A DNA stretch of 10,873 nucleotides from Chlamydiota bacterium (lineage in GTDB: Bacteria; Chlamydiota; Chlamydiia; Chlamydiales; SM23-39), in contig JAJFMM010000144.1 of assembly GCA_021772165.1 (NCBI GenBank), positions 1 to 10,873 of the forward strand. Direction: 5' to 3'. Positions 1 to 7,056 of this stretch are shown piece by piece. The position numbers and the translations under genes were made by a program. Under the pieces are notes generated by a model. It was not told the DNA's origin. It did no database searches and saw only the letters and a list, made by a program, of their open reading frames with translations. Positions within the stretch are counted from its first letter, which is position 1. Every line of letters begins with the position of its first letter.

Positions 1-520
1 GGAGGCCTGAAACGGGTTGTGAATCTTCACCGGAAAGGGTCGCTTCATCGCGGCTCAACGGCCCGCGGATCACAACCGGTGCGTAGTTGTCGAGTCTTGA
101 GGAAAACGCAGTTGCACCGAGCTGCTCGAGTCCCTCTAAGAGCGGCTGCACAGGGCGGAGGTGTCGGATCGAATCGTCGCCGGTTAATATCGCATAGCGA
201 TCTTGCAGGGCGGCCAGCGCTCCTGCAAAGCGCAAAACAATGCCTGAGTTGCCGCAATAGATCACATCGTCGGGGGTGCGCACTTTTCCGCTGGTACCGC
301 GGACCAGAAGCGAATTGTCCTCCGAGGGTTCAATGACAGCTCCGAGTGCCTGCATCGCGCGGACCATGGAAGCTGCATCGGGTGACGGTAGGAGATTGCG
401 CACTCGGCTCGCACCTTGTCCCATTGCAGCAAACAGGATGGCGCGTAGGCTGTGTGATTTTGACGAGGGCACGCGGATGGAGCCCTTGAGGCTGCTGGGG
501 CGGACGTGGTAGCGTGCCAT
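1..520 (-). CDS. aroA: 3-phosphoshikimate 1-carboxyvinyltransferase (EPSP synthase), N-terminal part
   Basis: The enzyme joins shikimate-3-phosphate and phosphoenolpyruvate to make EPSP, the sixth step of the cytoplasmic shikimate pathway. Only the first 173 codons are visible; the C-terminal part lies beyond base 1. I translated the reverse complement by hand. Visible family marks are SKSHSLRA at residues 20-27 (Lys21, Ser22 and Arg26 match the substrate-binding Lys, Ser and Arg of E. coli AroA), GNSG with a following Arg at 90-97, GDDSIRHLRP at 114-123, and SQPVSGL at 167-173. The ATG at 520-518 overlaps the aroB stop by one base (TAATG), with a good GGGAG ribosome binding site eight bases upstream, so translation is probably coupled to aroB. 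The identification is firm; completeness cannot be judged. Confidence 0.95.
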   Translation of the reverse strand, partial: MARYHVRPSSLKGSIRVPSSKSHSLRAILFAAMGQGASRVRNLLPSPDAASMVRAMQALGAVIEPSEDNSLLVRGTSGKVRTPDDVIYCGNSGIVLRFAGALAALQDRYAILTGDDSIRHLRPVQPLLEGLEQLGATAFSSRLDNYAPVVIRGPLSRDEATLSGEDSQPVSGL

Positions 521-1572
521 TAGGTTTCTCCCAGTTGATCGAGCCATTCAAGCATAGTTACAATCTGCTTTTCATCGACTACGTGAGTATACTCGTTACA
601 AGAAGAGAAGACCGCGCCAATTTTTTTGAGCAGCACGAAATGAATCTTGCCGTCGCGTACTTTTTTGTCATGGTGCATCGGCTCGAGCAGCCCCTCTGGC
701 AGAGGCCCCAAAGGATAGCCCAGGCTTTTGATGCAGCGGACGATACGCTCGAAATCTGCAGCGGGAAGGTAGCCGAGCAGGTGGCTGAGGTAGCTCTCGG
801 CAAGGCAGCCGACGGCGACGGCTTGCCCATGCGGCCAAGCGTGCTCGCTCGCTTGTTCAATCGCATGTGCGACGGTGTGGCCGAAATTGAGGATCGCTCT
901 GAGAGAATGCTCTTCAGGATCTTCTTCGACGGTACGCGTTTTCACAGCGATCGCCTTTTCAAGCAGGCCGAGCAGGGCCGGTTTGTCTTTCGGATCAAAT
1001 CCGTTCTCTTCGATCCTCTCCCAAAGGCTGGCATCTGCAATCAAGCCCGCTTTGAGGATCTCAGACAGGCCGTTGAGCCACTCTTTTTGAGGCAGCGTTT
1101 CGAGGAGAGTGAGATCCATCCAGATCGCTCGGGGTAGATAGAAGGTGCCGATCAGGTTTTTGCCGTGGGGTGTGTCGACGGCGGTCTTGCCTCCGATCGA
1201 CGCATCGGCCATGGCGAGCAGCGTAGTGGGGATCAGAATCGTAGGTACGCCGCGCAAATAGGTGGAGGCGAGAAATCCGACGAGATCGAGCGTTGCACCA
1301 CCACCAAAGGCGAGAAAGAGAGAATCTTTGCCAAACCCCTTTTCAAGCAGCGTATCTTCAAGCGCCTGTTTCACTTCTCTGGTTTTGGCTTTTTCTCCGG
1401 CAGGAAGGAGAAAGAGCTCCGCTGCAAAACCGTTTTTTTTCAGGTAGTCGAGAAGCGTTTCTGCATAGGGAAGATTGCGGTCGGCAAAGAGGGCAACTCT
1501 GGATCCGTTTGGACGGCAGAGATCGCAAAATGCGGGAGAATAGACGCTCTTGTCTAGGTGGATTTGCGTCAT
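520..1572 (-). CDS. aroB: 3-dehydroquinate synthase
   Basis: This enzyme converts DAHP to 3-dehydroquinate, the second shikimate step, using NAD and a divalent metal in the cytoplasm. The 350-residue length is normal for AroB. Visible motifs: PAGEKAKT at 57-64 and GGGATLDLVGF at 90-100 (nucleotide binding), PTTLLAMADASIGGKTAVD at 115-133, SEILKAG at 170-176, RAILNFGHTVAHAIE at 225-239 and HGQAVAVG at 248-255. Glu171, His232 and His248 fit the three metal ligands. The glycine loop reads GGGATLD where many homologues have GGGVxGD, a modest variation. The start codon lies in an ATGA overlap with the sctT stop, with only a weak ribosome binding site, so coupling to sctT is likely. The T3SS genes lie upstream and aroA follows. 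Confidence 0.96.
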   Translation of the reverse strand: MTQIHLDKSVYSPAFCDLCRPNGSRVALFADRNLPYAETLLDYLKKNGFAAELFLLPAGEKAKTREVKQALEDTLLEKGFGKDSLFLAFGGGATLDLVGFLASTYLRGVPTILIPTTLLAMADASIGGKTAVDTPHGKNLIGTFYLPRAIWMDLTLLETLPQKEWLNGLSEILKAGLIADASLWERIEENGFDPKDKPALLGLLEKAIAVKTRTVEEDPEEHSLRAILNFGHTVAHAIEQASEHAWPHGQAVAVGCLAESYLSHLLGYLPAADFERIVRCIKSLGYPLGPLPEGLLEPMHHDKKVRDGKIHFVLLKKIGAVFSSCNEYTHVVDEKQIVTMLEWLDQLGET

Positions 1573-2432
1573 GATGGTACTCGACTATAGCCCGCTTGGG
1601 TGATGAAGTGTTTGATCGCTTTCATCCAGGCAATCGACTCTTTTCCGAGGACCTGGATGATGAGCACCCACGCCGCTGTCATCATGGCAATACCCACCCA
1701 CGACTTAAGCGGAATACCGAGGAAGACGATCTGGACCTGTGGAGCGAGGCGATTTGCGATACCTAAAAAGAAGTCGGTGAGCAGGATCCCGATGAGGGCC
1801 GGCGCGGAGAGCTGGATCGCCAGATTCATGATCTTCTGCAACAGGGAGAAGATCATTTTCCAAAAAGCGATCTGCGGATTGAAAAACGTCATGCTGATCA
1901 GTCCGTCGACAGGAATTAGCTGATACGAGTCGGCGACAGCATTGAAAAAGAGAAAAGGGCCTCCGAGAGAAAAGAAGATCGCTAAGAGGACGTAGTTATA
2001 GAGAACGCCGATCGGGCCGGTCTGTACTTGGGTCGTCGGATCGGTGACCTGGAGAGAGGAAGCGCCGCGCGAGTGGTCAATGAGGCTACCGGTAGTCTGG
2101 GCGATGTAGAAGGGCGCCGATGCGAGGAAGCCGAGAAAAAACCCGATCGCCAGCTCTTTGAGGAGCAGGCCGATATAGGCTAGGTCGTAGAAAATTTCGC
2201 CATGCACATAAAGAAGATTCTGAGGCATAAAAATCATGCAGAGGGAAACAGCGAACATCATACGAACGAGTTTCGGAATATTTTTCGCTCCGAGAAAGGG
2301 TACAATAGCGACAAGCGGTACGATGCGGGCGAGCGTGAGAAAAAAGACCGCTAAGACGGTCATCGGATTGATGTGCTTAATCGAAAGAAGGAAATTGACA
2401 AAGTTATCTGTTGCACTGAGCGAATTTTCCAT
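1569..2432 (-). CDS. sctT: Type III secretion export gate protein SctT (FliR/YscT family)
   Basis: SctT is the single-copy subunit of the SctR-SctS-SctT export gate in the inner membrane, through which T3SS substrates enter the needle complex. The 287-residue protein has about six hydrophobic stretches, for example 24-47, 57-69, 84-112, 144-165, 197-225 and 246-262. Family marks are GSLIDHSRG at 115-123 and, near the C terminus, APALIGILLTDFFLG at 210-224 followed by ANRLAPQVQIVFLGIPLK at 226-243, which is the FliR/SctT signature. It starts four bases after the sctS stop. The purine-rich run serving as its ribosome binding site is the same DNA that encodes the glycine tail of SctS. It ends in ATGA with aroB. 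The family call is firm; assignment to a T3SS rather than a flagellum rests on the neighbours sctJ and sctL. Confidence 0.95.
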   Translation of the reverse strand: MENSLSATDNFVNFLLSIKHINPMTVLAVFFLTLARIVPLVAIVPFLGAKNIPKLVRMMFAVSLCMIFMPQNLLYVHGEIFYDLAYIGLLLKELAIGFFLGFLASAPFYIAQTTGSLIDHSRGASSLQVTDPTTQVQTGPIGVLYNYVLLAIFFSLGGPFLFFNAVADSYQLIPVDGLISMTFFNPQIAFWKMIFSLLQKIMNLAIQLSAPALIGILLTDFFLGIANRLAPQVQIVFLGIPLKSWVGIAMMTAAWVLIIQVLGKESIAWMKAIKHFITQAGYSRVPS

Positions 2433-2435
2433 CGC

Positions 2436-2711
2436 CTACCCACCCCCTCCCATATGTGGGATGCTGCTGAAAATCGAATTGGCGAATTGGACGATCATCG
2501 CTCCGAGCCATGGCCCGAGCACAATGATCGTAAAAATGACAGCGAAGAGTTTGACCGTAAAAGAGAGTGTCTGCTCCTGGATCTGCGTAGCCGCCTGAAA
2601 GACCGCGACCATAAGACCCAAGACCATACTGATGAGAATCGGTGGCCCTGAGAGCATGAGAATCAGGATCAGCGCTTGGTTGGTCAGTTGATAGATTTCA
2701 TTCTGGAACAT
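2436..2711 (-). CDS. sctS: Type III secretion export gate protein SctS (FliQ/YscS family)
   Basis: SctS is a small two-helix inner-membrane protein, usually in four copies, that wraps around the SctR/SctT cone of the export gate. The protein has 91 residues, the usual size. Two long hydrophobic segments lie at about 14-38 and 53-77. Between them is the most conserved stretch of the family, QAATQIQEQTLSFTVKL at about 39-55. The start ATG at 2711 has an AGGA ribosome binding site just upstream and lies nine bases beyond the sctR stop. The C terminus ends in four glycines after PHM, because the codons there double as the ribosome binding region of sctT. Confidence 0.95.
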   Translation of the reverse strand: MFQNEIYQLTNQALILILMLSGPPILISMVLGLMVAVFQAATQIQEQTLSFTVKLFAVIFTIIVLGPWLGAMIVQFANSIFSSIPHMGGGG

Positions 2712-2720
2712 ACATTCCTG

Positions 2721-3524
2721 TTACTTGAAGGTCATCGCCAAGCTCTGTACGAGCACTGTCCATCCATCGACAATGACGAGAAGCAGCAGTTTGATCGGAA
2801 GCGCAATCGTCAGTGGCGAGAGCATCATCATTCCCATTGCAAGGAGGATGTTCGAGACGACCAGATCGATGACGAAAAAGGGTAAATAGATTAGTACGCC
2901 AATTTCAAAGGCCGTTTTCAGCTGAGAGGTGATAAAAGAGGGGATCAGGATAATGAAATCACTCTGCTTGAGCTCTGTTTTATACGGTTCGGGAAAAATG
3001 CGATGGGCCAGGAGGTAAAAGCTTCTCGAGTGTTTTGCTACGATATTGCGCTGCAAAAATTCGCGGAGAGGCTCTTTTCCCGCATCGACCACGGCGACGA
3101 TGAAAGCAGCAGATTCTGCGGAAAACATCTCTTGCGGATTTCTCTGCTTAATCGTTGATTCCGCGGCATCATACATAGCAACGCCCGTGGGAAACATTAC
3201 ATACATGGTGATGAGAAGAGCGATGCCGTTGAGGACCTGGTTCGGAGGCGTCTGCTGCACGCCGAGGGCGTTTCTAAATAGTGAGAGGACGACGACAATT
3301 TTGACAAAAGAGGTGAGCAGCATGATAGCAAAGGGCAGCAGAGATAGGCCTGCTAAGACCCCCAGCTTAGTCAGAAGAGGTGGATTGCCGCTATCTTGCG
3401 CCGGGGCTGCTGCTTTTTGCGCTTGAGTGATGAGCTCCGAGACGGCATCTGCTCCAGGAGCGGCTTCTTGGGCATAACCAACGCCTGCAAAAAGTAAAAA
3501 GAGAGAGATCCAGAGCCATTTCAT
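2721..3524 (-). CDS. sctR: Type III secretion export gate protein SctR (FliP/YscR family)
   Basis: SctR forms the pentameric core of the T3SS export gate. From the ATG at 3524 it has 267 residues. It begins with MKWLWISLFLLFAGVGYA, a signal-peptide-like segment as in FliP, followed by an Ala- and Gln-rich linker. The strongest signature lies at about 64-107: PFAIMLLTSFVKIVVVLSLFR, then NALGVQQTPPNQVLNGIALL. The C terminus has FFVIDLVVSNILLAMGMMMLSP and a last hydrophobic helix. The open frame extends three codons upstream to a TTG at 3533. I prefer the ATG because it begins the signal segment directly, but neither start has a strong ribosome binding site. sctL ends at 3540, 15 bases away, and sctS follows. 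Confidence 0.95.
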   Translation of the reverse strand: MKWLWISLFLLFAGVGYAQEAAPGADAVSELITQAQKAAAPAQDSGNPPLLTKLGVLAGLSLLPFAIMLLTSFVKIVVVLSLFRNALGVQQTPPNQVLNGIALLITMYVMFPTGVAMYDAAESTIKQRNPQEMFSAESAAFIVAVVDAGKEPLREFLQRNIVAKHSRSFYLLAHRIFPEPYKTELKQSDFIILIPSFITSQLKTAFEIGVLIYLPFFVIDLVVSNILLAMGMMMLSPLTIALPIKLLLLVIVDGWTVLVQSLAMTFK

Positions 3525-3539
3525 GAGAGCCAAATTATC

Positions 3540-4166
3540 TTATTTTTTCATAAACGATTCAAACGCTGATTCGAGCGCACGCCACTGATTTTCTAATTGG
3601 GCGTTGATGATTCCAGCTTCTGTTTCGATCATACAGCCGCCCAACTCGACATCTGAGCGCTCCTGCACGGAGAAGCTTTCGAGATGCTCGAACATCTTTT
3701 TCAGCTTCGGTTTTGCTTTCTCTAGTGCGTCGAGATCGGAGCGATTAGCATAGATGACAATTTTGCGATGCTGCGTGACGGGTTTGAGCGCGGTCATGAC
3801 GATATCAACGATGCGATCGGGGTGCAGTTTCAGCTCTTCGTTCATGATCTTACGCGCGGCTTTCAGAGCGAGCGGCAGGATCTTCTTATGGACATCTTCG
3901 CGGATCGCTTTCAATTCCAGATCGAGGGCAAGCACATGCTCATTGAGAGATTTTAATCCTTCTTGAAAGCCCTCTTTGAACGCCTGCTCTTTGATCGTTT
4001 CAGCCTCTTGAGTGGCCTCGCGTTTGAATTCGAGAGCTTCGATTTTAACCGTTTTGAGGAGATCGCTGGCATCCTTCATTTTCGTGTATTCGGATGAGGG
4101 GATCACCTTTTCGCCGGGAGCGAGTCTCACTTCTTCATCGCTAAGGAGAGAAAAAAGTTTTACCAT
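3540..4166 (-). CDS. sctL: Type III secretion ATPase regulator/stator SctL (FliH/YscL family, CdsL-like)
   Basis: SctL dimers link the T3SS ATPase SctN to the cytoplasmic sorting platform and restrain ATPase activity. The 208-residue protein is soluble. The N terminus (MVKLFSLLSDEEVRLAPGEKVIP) resembles chlamydial CdsL as I remember it. Residues about 35-95 are rich in Glu, Lys, Gln and Ala and probably form a coiled coil. The C-terminal FliH-like domain carries GGCMIETEAGIINAQLENQW at about 176-195, the family signature. The start overlaps the upstream gene's stop by seven bases (ATGGTAA), with only a weak ribosome binding site, so it is probably translationally coupled. Length and position between the SctK-position gene and sctR match the chlamydial gene order. 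Confidence 0.92.
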   Translation of the reverse strand: MVKLFSLLSDEEVRLAPGEKVIPSSEYTKMKDASDLLKTVKIEALEFKREATQEAETIKEQAFKEGFQEGLKSLNEHVLALDLELKAIREDVHKKILPLALKAARKIMNEELKLHPDRIVDIVMTALKPVTQHRKIVIYANRSDLDALEKAKPKLKKMFEHLESFSVQERSDVELGGCMIETEAGIINAQLENQWRALESAFESFMKK

Positions 4167-5017
4167 GATTCGTTATCCAACAGTTCTTCGACTTGTTTAA
4201 CCGCGGCTTCAATGACAGTGGAAGTCGTCTCTTTTACGCTCATTTTGAAAAGAGCATTGCCTCTTCCGATATCGAGCTGATGGCATACATACCAGATCAG
4301 CGCCGGGTCTTGTCCGGAAAGTGCGATACCTAGTCTTCCTAATCCTCTGCGATGGAGCACATGGCGAAGAGATTCTTCCTCTCCATCCCAACGGTCGAGG
4401 CCAATTTTCTGTAGAGAAAAGGGCTCCGGTTTTGCTGCGGCATGTTTGAGAAACTTCTTCTGAGCCTCTGAGAGAAAACTGTAGAGTTTCTTCAGGATTT
4501 TTGTCTCGACAATTTGCCTTACTTCCGAGGCGACATCATGCATGGCAAGAAGATTGATCAGGTAAATGAGCTGTCTTTTCGGCAATTCGAGCAGGCGATT
4601 GAGACTCGATGGAGGGAGATAGTCGGCTGGGACGAGTCTGTCGTGAGGGCCGATGAGGCTGTCGAGAAGCATCTGCCTGAGATAAGATCTACCGACCCCG
4701 GTTAGAGCTTCTGTAGAAATTTTACATGGGATGAGTTCTGTTAAAGGACGTGCAGAAGATTCATCGATTGCAGCGAGAAAGAGAGCTTGCTCTGTTGGAG
4801 AGTAGGATTTGAGCGTGGGCAGAAACCAGGACCAGTGCACGCGCTCGAGCATGGCTCCATTGGAAAAGCCTTCGACAGTCACGCCTTGAGCAAAAGAGGG
4901 CAGCTCAGTGAGCCGCTTACGCTCATTGGACGACAGAAATTCTGTCAGCCGCTTGCATTTATCTTCAGGCTGGCGGCTTAAGAAAGCGTTGAAAATCATT
5001 TCGACGGGAGAGCGCAT
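4160..5017 (-). CDS. T3SS protein in the SctK position (CT560-like), with FliG-like C-terminal features
   Basis: The role is inferred from position: a gene between sctJ and sctL occupies this place in Chlamydia (CT560), and SctK-type proteins attach the cytoplasmic sorting platform to the ring. The 285-residue protein has no signal peptide or membrane segment and looks mostly helical. Residues 206-281 read much like the C-terminal domain of the flagellar switch protein FliG: LDRWDGEEESLRHVL, then LGIALSGQDPALIW with LDIGRGNAL, and a closing IEAAVKQVEELL helix. FliG has the pattern LDDRxIQxxLRE, LALALKGxxxxL, SxRAAEML, VEEAQxxI. I judged this by eye. The ATG at 5017 has AGGA five bases upstream and follows sctJ by 11 bases; the stop overlaps sctL. 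The gene is real; the molecular function is uncertain. Confidence 0.75.
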   Translation of the reverse strand: MRSPVEMIFNAFLSRQPEDKCKRLTEFLSSNERKRLTELPSFAQGVTVEGFSNGAMLERVHWSWFLPTLKSYSPTEQALFLAAIDESSARPLTELIPCKISTEALTGVGRSYLRQMLLDSLIGPHDRLVPADYLPPSSLNRLLELPKRQLIYLINLLAMHDVASEVRQIVETKILKKLYSFLSEAQKKFLKHAAAKPEPFSLQKIGLDRWDGEEESLRHVLHRRGLGRLGIALSGQDPALIWYVCHQLDIGRGNALFKMSVKETTSTVIEAAVKQVEELLDNESW

Positions 5018-5028
5018 AAAATCCTATC

Positions 5029-5910
5029 TCAAGTCGCTGGAGGAGGTGGTTCCTCTTCTTCTGTTGCTACTACTACTTCTTTTTTGGATGGCATCAGCTG
5101 TGCATAAAACTTGAAAACTATCCAGCCAAGAGCTCCTGCTAAGAGGAGGATGAGGATCACCATGGAAAAGAAAATGAAACGGAAACGAGCTAGTGAGCTC
5201 TTCGTCATGACAACAGACCAGATACTCACGTAGGTCTGCTGCATATGTTTTGGTCCAAACATTTCAGTATTTGAATCGAGATTGATATCGGCAATACGAG
5301 CGCGGTCGGTGATCACGGTTACGTCGTCAAATTTAAGGCCGGAGACACTGCCTGCCAAGAGGCGTTTAATCTTAGTTTCGGTATGGCTGTTGGGATCATC
5401 GAGCATGCCTTGATGTTTGACGTAGACGGCAGCGGTCGTTTTCTCCTTTACCTGTCCTGGAACTTCTTCACCGGAGGGAATAGAGAGCTGTACATCTGTT
5501 TCGAGAACGCCATCGAATTTTCGGATCGTGTTACTCAGCTGTTCAGCGAGACCGGCTTGGTAGCGTATCGTCTCCTCTTTATCAGATTTCATCAGTCCGG
5601 TACTGGCGAATAGTTCAAGGAGTGTTGCTCCTTGCCGACGAGGCAGACCGTTTCGATTCAAAAGAGACATGGCTTCCGTAGAGTTATCGGAAGAGACCAT
5701 GATGTCATACTTGTCTGATACGGTAGTTGCTGCAGCAGCGCTTGTAGCAGCTTGAACTTTTTGTGCTTCGATGCCTTTCGAGGCTAAAAATACGACGATT
5801 TCATTGGCATCGCGCTCACTAATACTATTGACGATCGACTGGTTTCCTTCACAACCTGCAAAGAGGATTAGCAGAGTTAAAAGTGAAACAGCACGGAAAA
5901 ATGTACGCAT
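5029..5910 (-). CDS. sctJ: Type III secretion inner membrane ring lipoprotein SctJ (YscJ/CdsJ family)
   Basis: SctJ forms the periplasmic inner ring of the injectisome with SctD. The 293-residue protein starts with a hydrophobic leader ending in a lipobox, LFAGC, which predicts lipidation at Cys20. The ring-building part follows: SERDANEIVVFLASKGIEAQ at 31-50, then MSLLNRNGLPRRQGATLLEL at 81-100, QAGLAEQLSNTIRKFDGV at 118-135, and VYVKHQG at 162-168. A membrane helix lies at about 245-267, and the protein ends in an acidic and proline-rich tail (EEEEPPPPAT). An Ala/Thr-rich insert sits at about 53-64. It is the first gene of the T3SS block, with a GGGGA ribosome binding site and a possible promoter just upstream. 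Flagellar FliF is excluded by the lipobox and the length. Confidence 0.95.
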   Translation of the reverse strand: MRTFFRAVSLLTLLILFAGCEGNQSIVNSISERDANEIVVFLASKGIEAQKVQAATSAAAATTVSDKYDIMVSSDNSTEAMSLLNRNGLPRRQGATLLELFASTGLMKSDKEETIRYQAGLAEQLSNTIRKFDGVLETDVQLSIPSGEEVPGQVKEKTTAAVYVKHQGMLDDPNSHTETKIKRLLAGSVSGLKFDDVTVITDRARIADINLDSNTEMFGPKHMQQTYVSIWSVVMTKSSLARFRFIFFSMVILILLLAGALGWIVFKFYAQLMPSKKEVVVATEEEEPPPPAT

Positions 5911-5942
5911 GGAGTCCCCAAGTAGATTGACACCCTACACTA

Positions 5943-5951
5943 CTTATAGCA
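5943..5951 (-). promoter_or_regulatory. Possible extended -10 promoter for the T3SS-aro operon
   Basis: On the minus strand the sequence reads TGCTATAAG, a good extended -10 element (TGn followed by a near-consensus hexamer). It lies about 32 bases upstream of the sctJ start, leaving a short leader with the GGGGA ribosome binding site. No convincing -35 box sits at normal spacing; TTAGCC, 17 bases upstream, is weak, which an extended -10 can tolerate. It is the only promoter-like site I find before sctJ. Confidence 0.4.
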
Positions 5952-5978
5952 TTTTCGGAGATTTGGGCTAAGCTAGAT

Positions 5979-5996
5979 TTTTCAACTTTTTGAAAA
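5979..5996 (-). terminator. Weak AT-rich hairpin downstream of rhuM
   Basis: A seven-pair inverted repeat (TTTTCAA and TTGAAAA, 4-base loop) lies about 40 bases after the rhuM stop and before the sctJ promoter. The position suits a terminator that insulates the T3SS operon. The stem is AT-rich with only one C-G pair and there is no clean run of U after it, so the function is doubtful. Confidence 0.25.
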
Positions 5997-6036
5997 GCTC
6001 TTTAAGATTCATGAAATGGAGTTACTCAGATCTTTC

Positions 6037-7056
6037 TTATGTCTGTTTTTCTGAAAGAATTTCTGCTGTTTTTGCCTTAGCTTGGAGTTCTTCTAAGAAG
6101 CTGATATCTGCTTGGTCTGCGCTCAACTTTTCATCCTCCCGACGCTTCAGATCAAATTCAGCATAACGGTTTATAACAAGTTGTTCAGCAACTTGAGCTG
6201 AAACTTTCCCTGCGTGCTCAAGAAGATCATTTCCATTGAAAGTAAGAAAGGCATCCAATTTTTGTTCCCACTCAGACATAGTTATCGCTTTACGACGTTT
6301 AGCCTGATTTTCAGCATAGTCTAGGTACATAACAACAATTTGATTCAATTCTGCGATTTCAGGTTGATCAAGGTAATTTTTAGCTATAGTAACATCCTGT
6401 TTTCGGATTCGAGCACCTTTCCAGCTTTTGAGTCCCATATTGGGCTGGGTTGGATCTGAGCGAGCAACAAGGATCTCAGATGCTGTGTGGTGTGTCGTTG
6501 CCCAGAGCATTTTATTTTGTGTTTTTTTAAAGAATACCTGCGCTTGATCACTTTTAGAATCATAATCGATTGCTGTAGTATAAATATCCCGGATTTTTTG
6601 ATAAAATCGTTTTTCTGAGGCACGGATTTCACGAATGCGCTCAAGCCACTCATCAAAGTAGTCCCAAGTGGATTGATTTTTCAGGCGCTCATCATCCATT
6701 GCAAAACCCTTAACAAGGTACTCTCGAAGGATTGTTGTGGCCCATTTACGGAATTGAATTCCGCGATGAGAGCGGGTGCGGTAACCTATGGCCAGGATTA
6801 GGTCGAGATTATAATGGAGTACATCATAAATCTTTCCGTCATCGGCAGTTTGTCGGAATTTCCGACAAACTCGATCTGGCTCCAGCTCTCCGTCATCAAA
6901 AATTGCGCTGATGTGCTCAGCGATTGTAGAGCGACCTTTGCCAAAAAGATCTGCGATTTCCATTTGAGTAAGCCAGACAGTATTATCTAACATCTTTAGT
7001 TTTAAGCATATTGATCCGTCATGAGACGTGTATAAAATGACTTCACTGCCTGTCAT
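6037..7056 (-). CDS. rhuM: RhuM family protein (virulence RhuM)
   Basis: RhuM proteins are named after a Salmonella pathogenicity island gene. They occur patchily in bacteria, often on mobile or accessory DNA, and their biochemical role is unknown to me. The 339-residue protein is full length. Family marks are the N-terminal helix-turn-helix-like stretch VWLTQMEIADLFGKGRSTIAEHI at 27-49, DGKIYDVLHYNLDLILAIGYR at 73-93, and SHRGIQFRKWATTILREYLVKGF at 96-118. The C-terminal half is charged and helical, with NQAKRRKAITMSEWEQKLDAFL at 250-271. The ATG at 7056 has AAGGT about eight bases upstream. Hand counts of several lines give about 33-43% GC, below the neighbours, and the gene separates a T3SS operon from a glycosyltransferase. 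Both suggest horizontal gain. No flanking repeats or transposase are visible. Confidence 0.9.
   Translation of the reverse strand: MTGSEVILYTSHDGSICLKLKMLDNTVWLTQMEIADLFGKGRSTIAEHISAIFDDGELEPDRVCRKFRQTADDGKIYDVLHYNLDLILAIGYRTRSHRGIQFRKWATTILREYLVKGFAMDDERLKNQSTWDYFDEWLERIREIRASEKRFYQKIRDIYTTAIDYDSKSDQAQVFFKKTQNKMLWATTHHTASEILVARSDPTQPNMGLKSWKGARIRKQDVTIAKNYLDQPEIAELNQIVVMYLDYAENQAKRRKAITMSEWEQKLDAFLTFNGNDLLEHAGKVSAQVAEQLVINRYAEFDLKRREDEKLSADQADISFLEELQAKAKTAEILSEKQT
6749..6763. repeat. 15-bp perfect palindrome inside rhuM
   Basis: Seven-base arms CGGAATT and AATTCCG surround one central base. It lies in the codons for the conserved QFRKW segment of RhuM. It shares the CGGAA/TTCCG core with the longer palindrome 84 bases away. 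This may be chance, since the encoded protein motif is conserved. Confidence 0.6.
6847..6871. repeat. 25-bp perfect palindrome inside rhuM
   Basis: Two 12-base arms, AGTTTGTCGGAA and TTCCGACAAACT, match perfectly around a single central base. The palindrome lies inside the rhuM reading frame and encodes the CRKFRQT segment (about residues 64-70). A perfect 12-base arm in coding DNA is unusual. It could be a protein-binding site, an mRNA hairpin, or a by-product of codon choice. Nothing in the sequence decides between these. Confidence 0.85.

Noticed and set aside
514..1137. 207-codon plus-strand open frame
   Set aside because: It lies wholly opposite aroB, whose motifs are clear, and shows no family signature. 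It is an antisense shadow of a GC-rich coding region.
1388..1417. Inverted repeat GCTTTTTCTCC / GGAGAAAGAGC in aroB
   Set aside because: It has one mismatch and falls on the conserved PAGEKAKT codons, where purine-rich and pyrimidine-rich codons meet by chance.
5029..5910. Flagellar FliF instead of SctJ
   Set aside because: The lipobox, the single C-terminal membrane helix and the 293-residue length fit SctJ; FliF is much longer and is not a lipoprotein.
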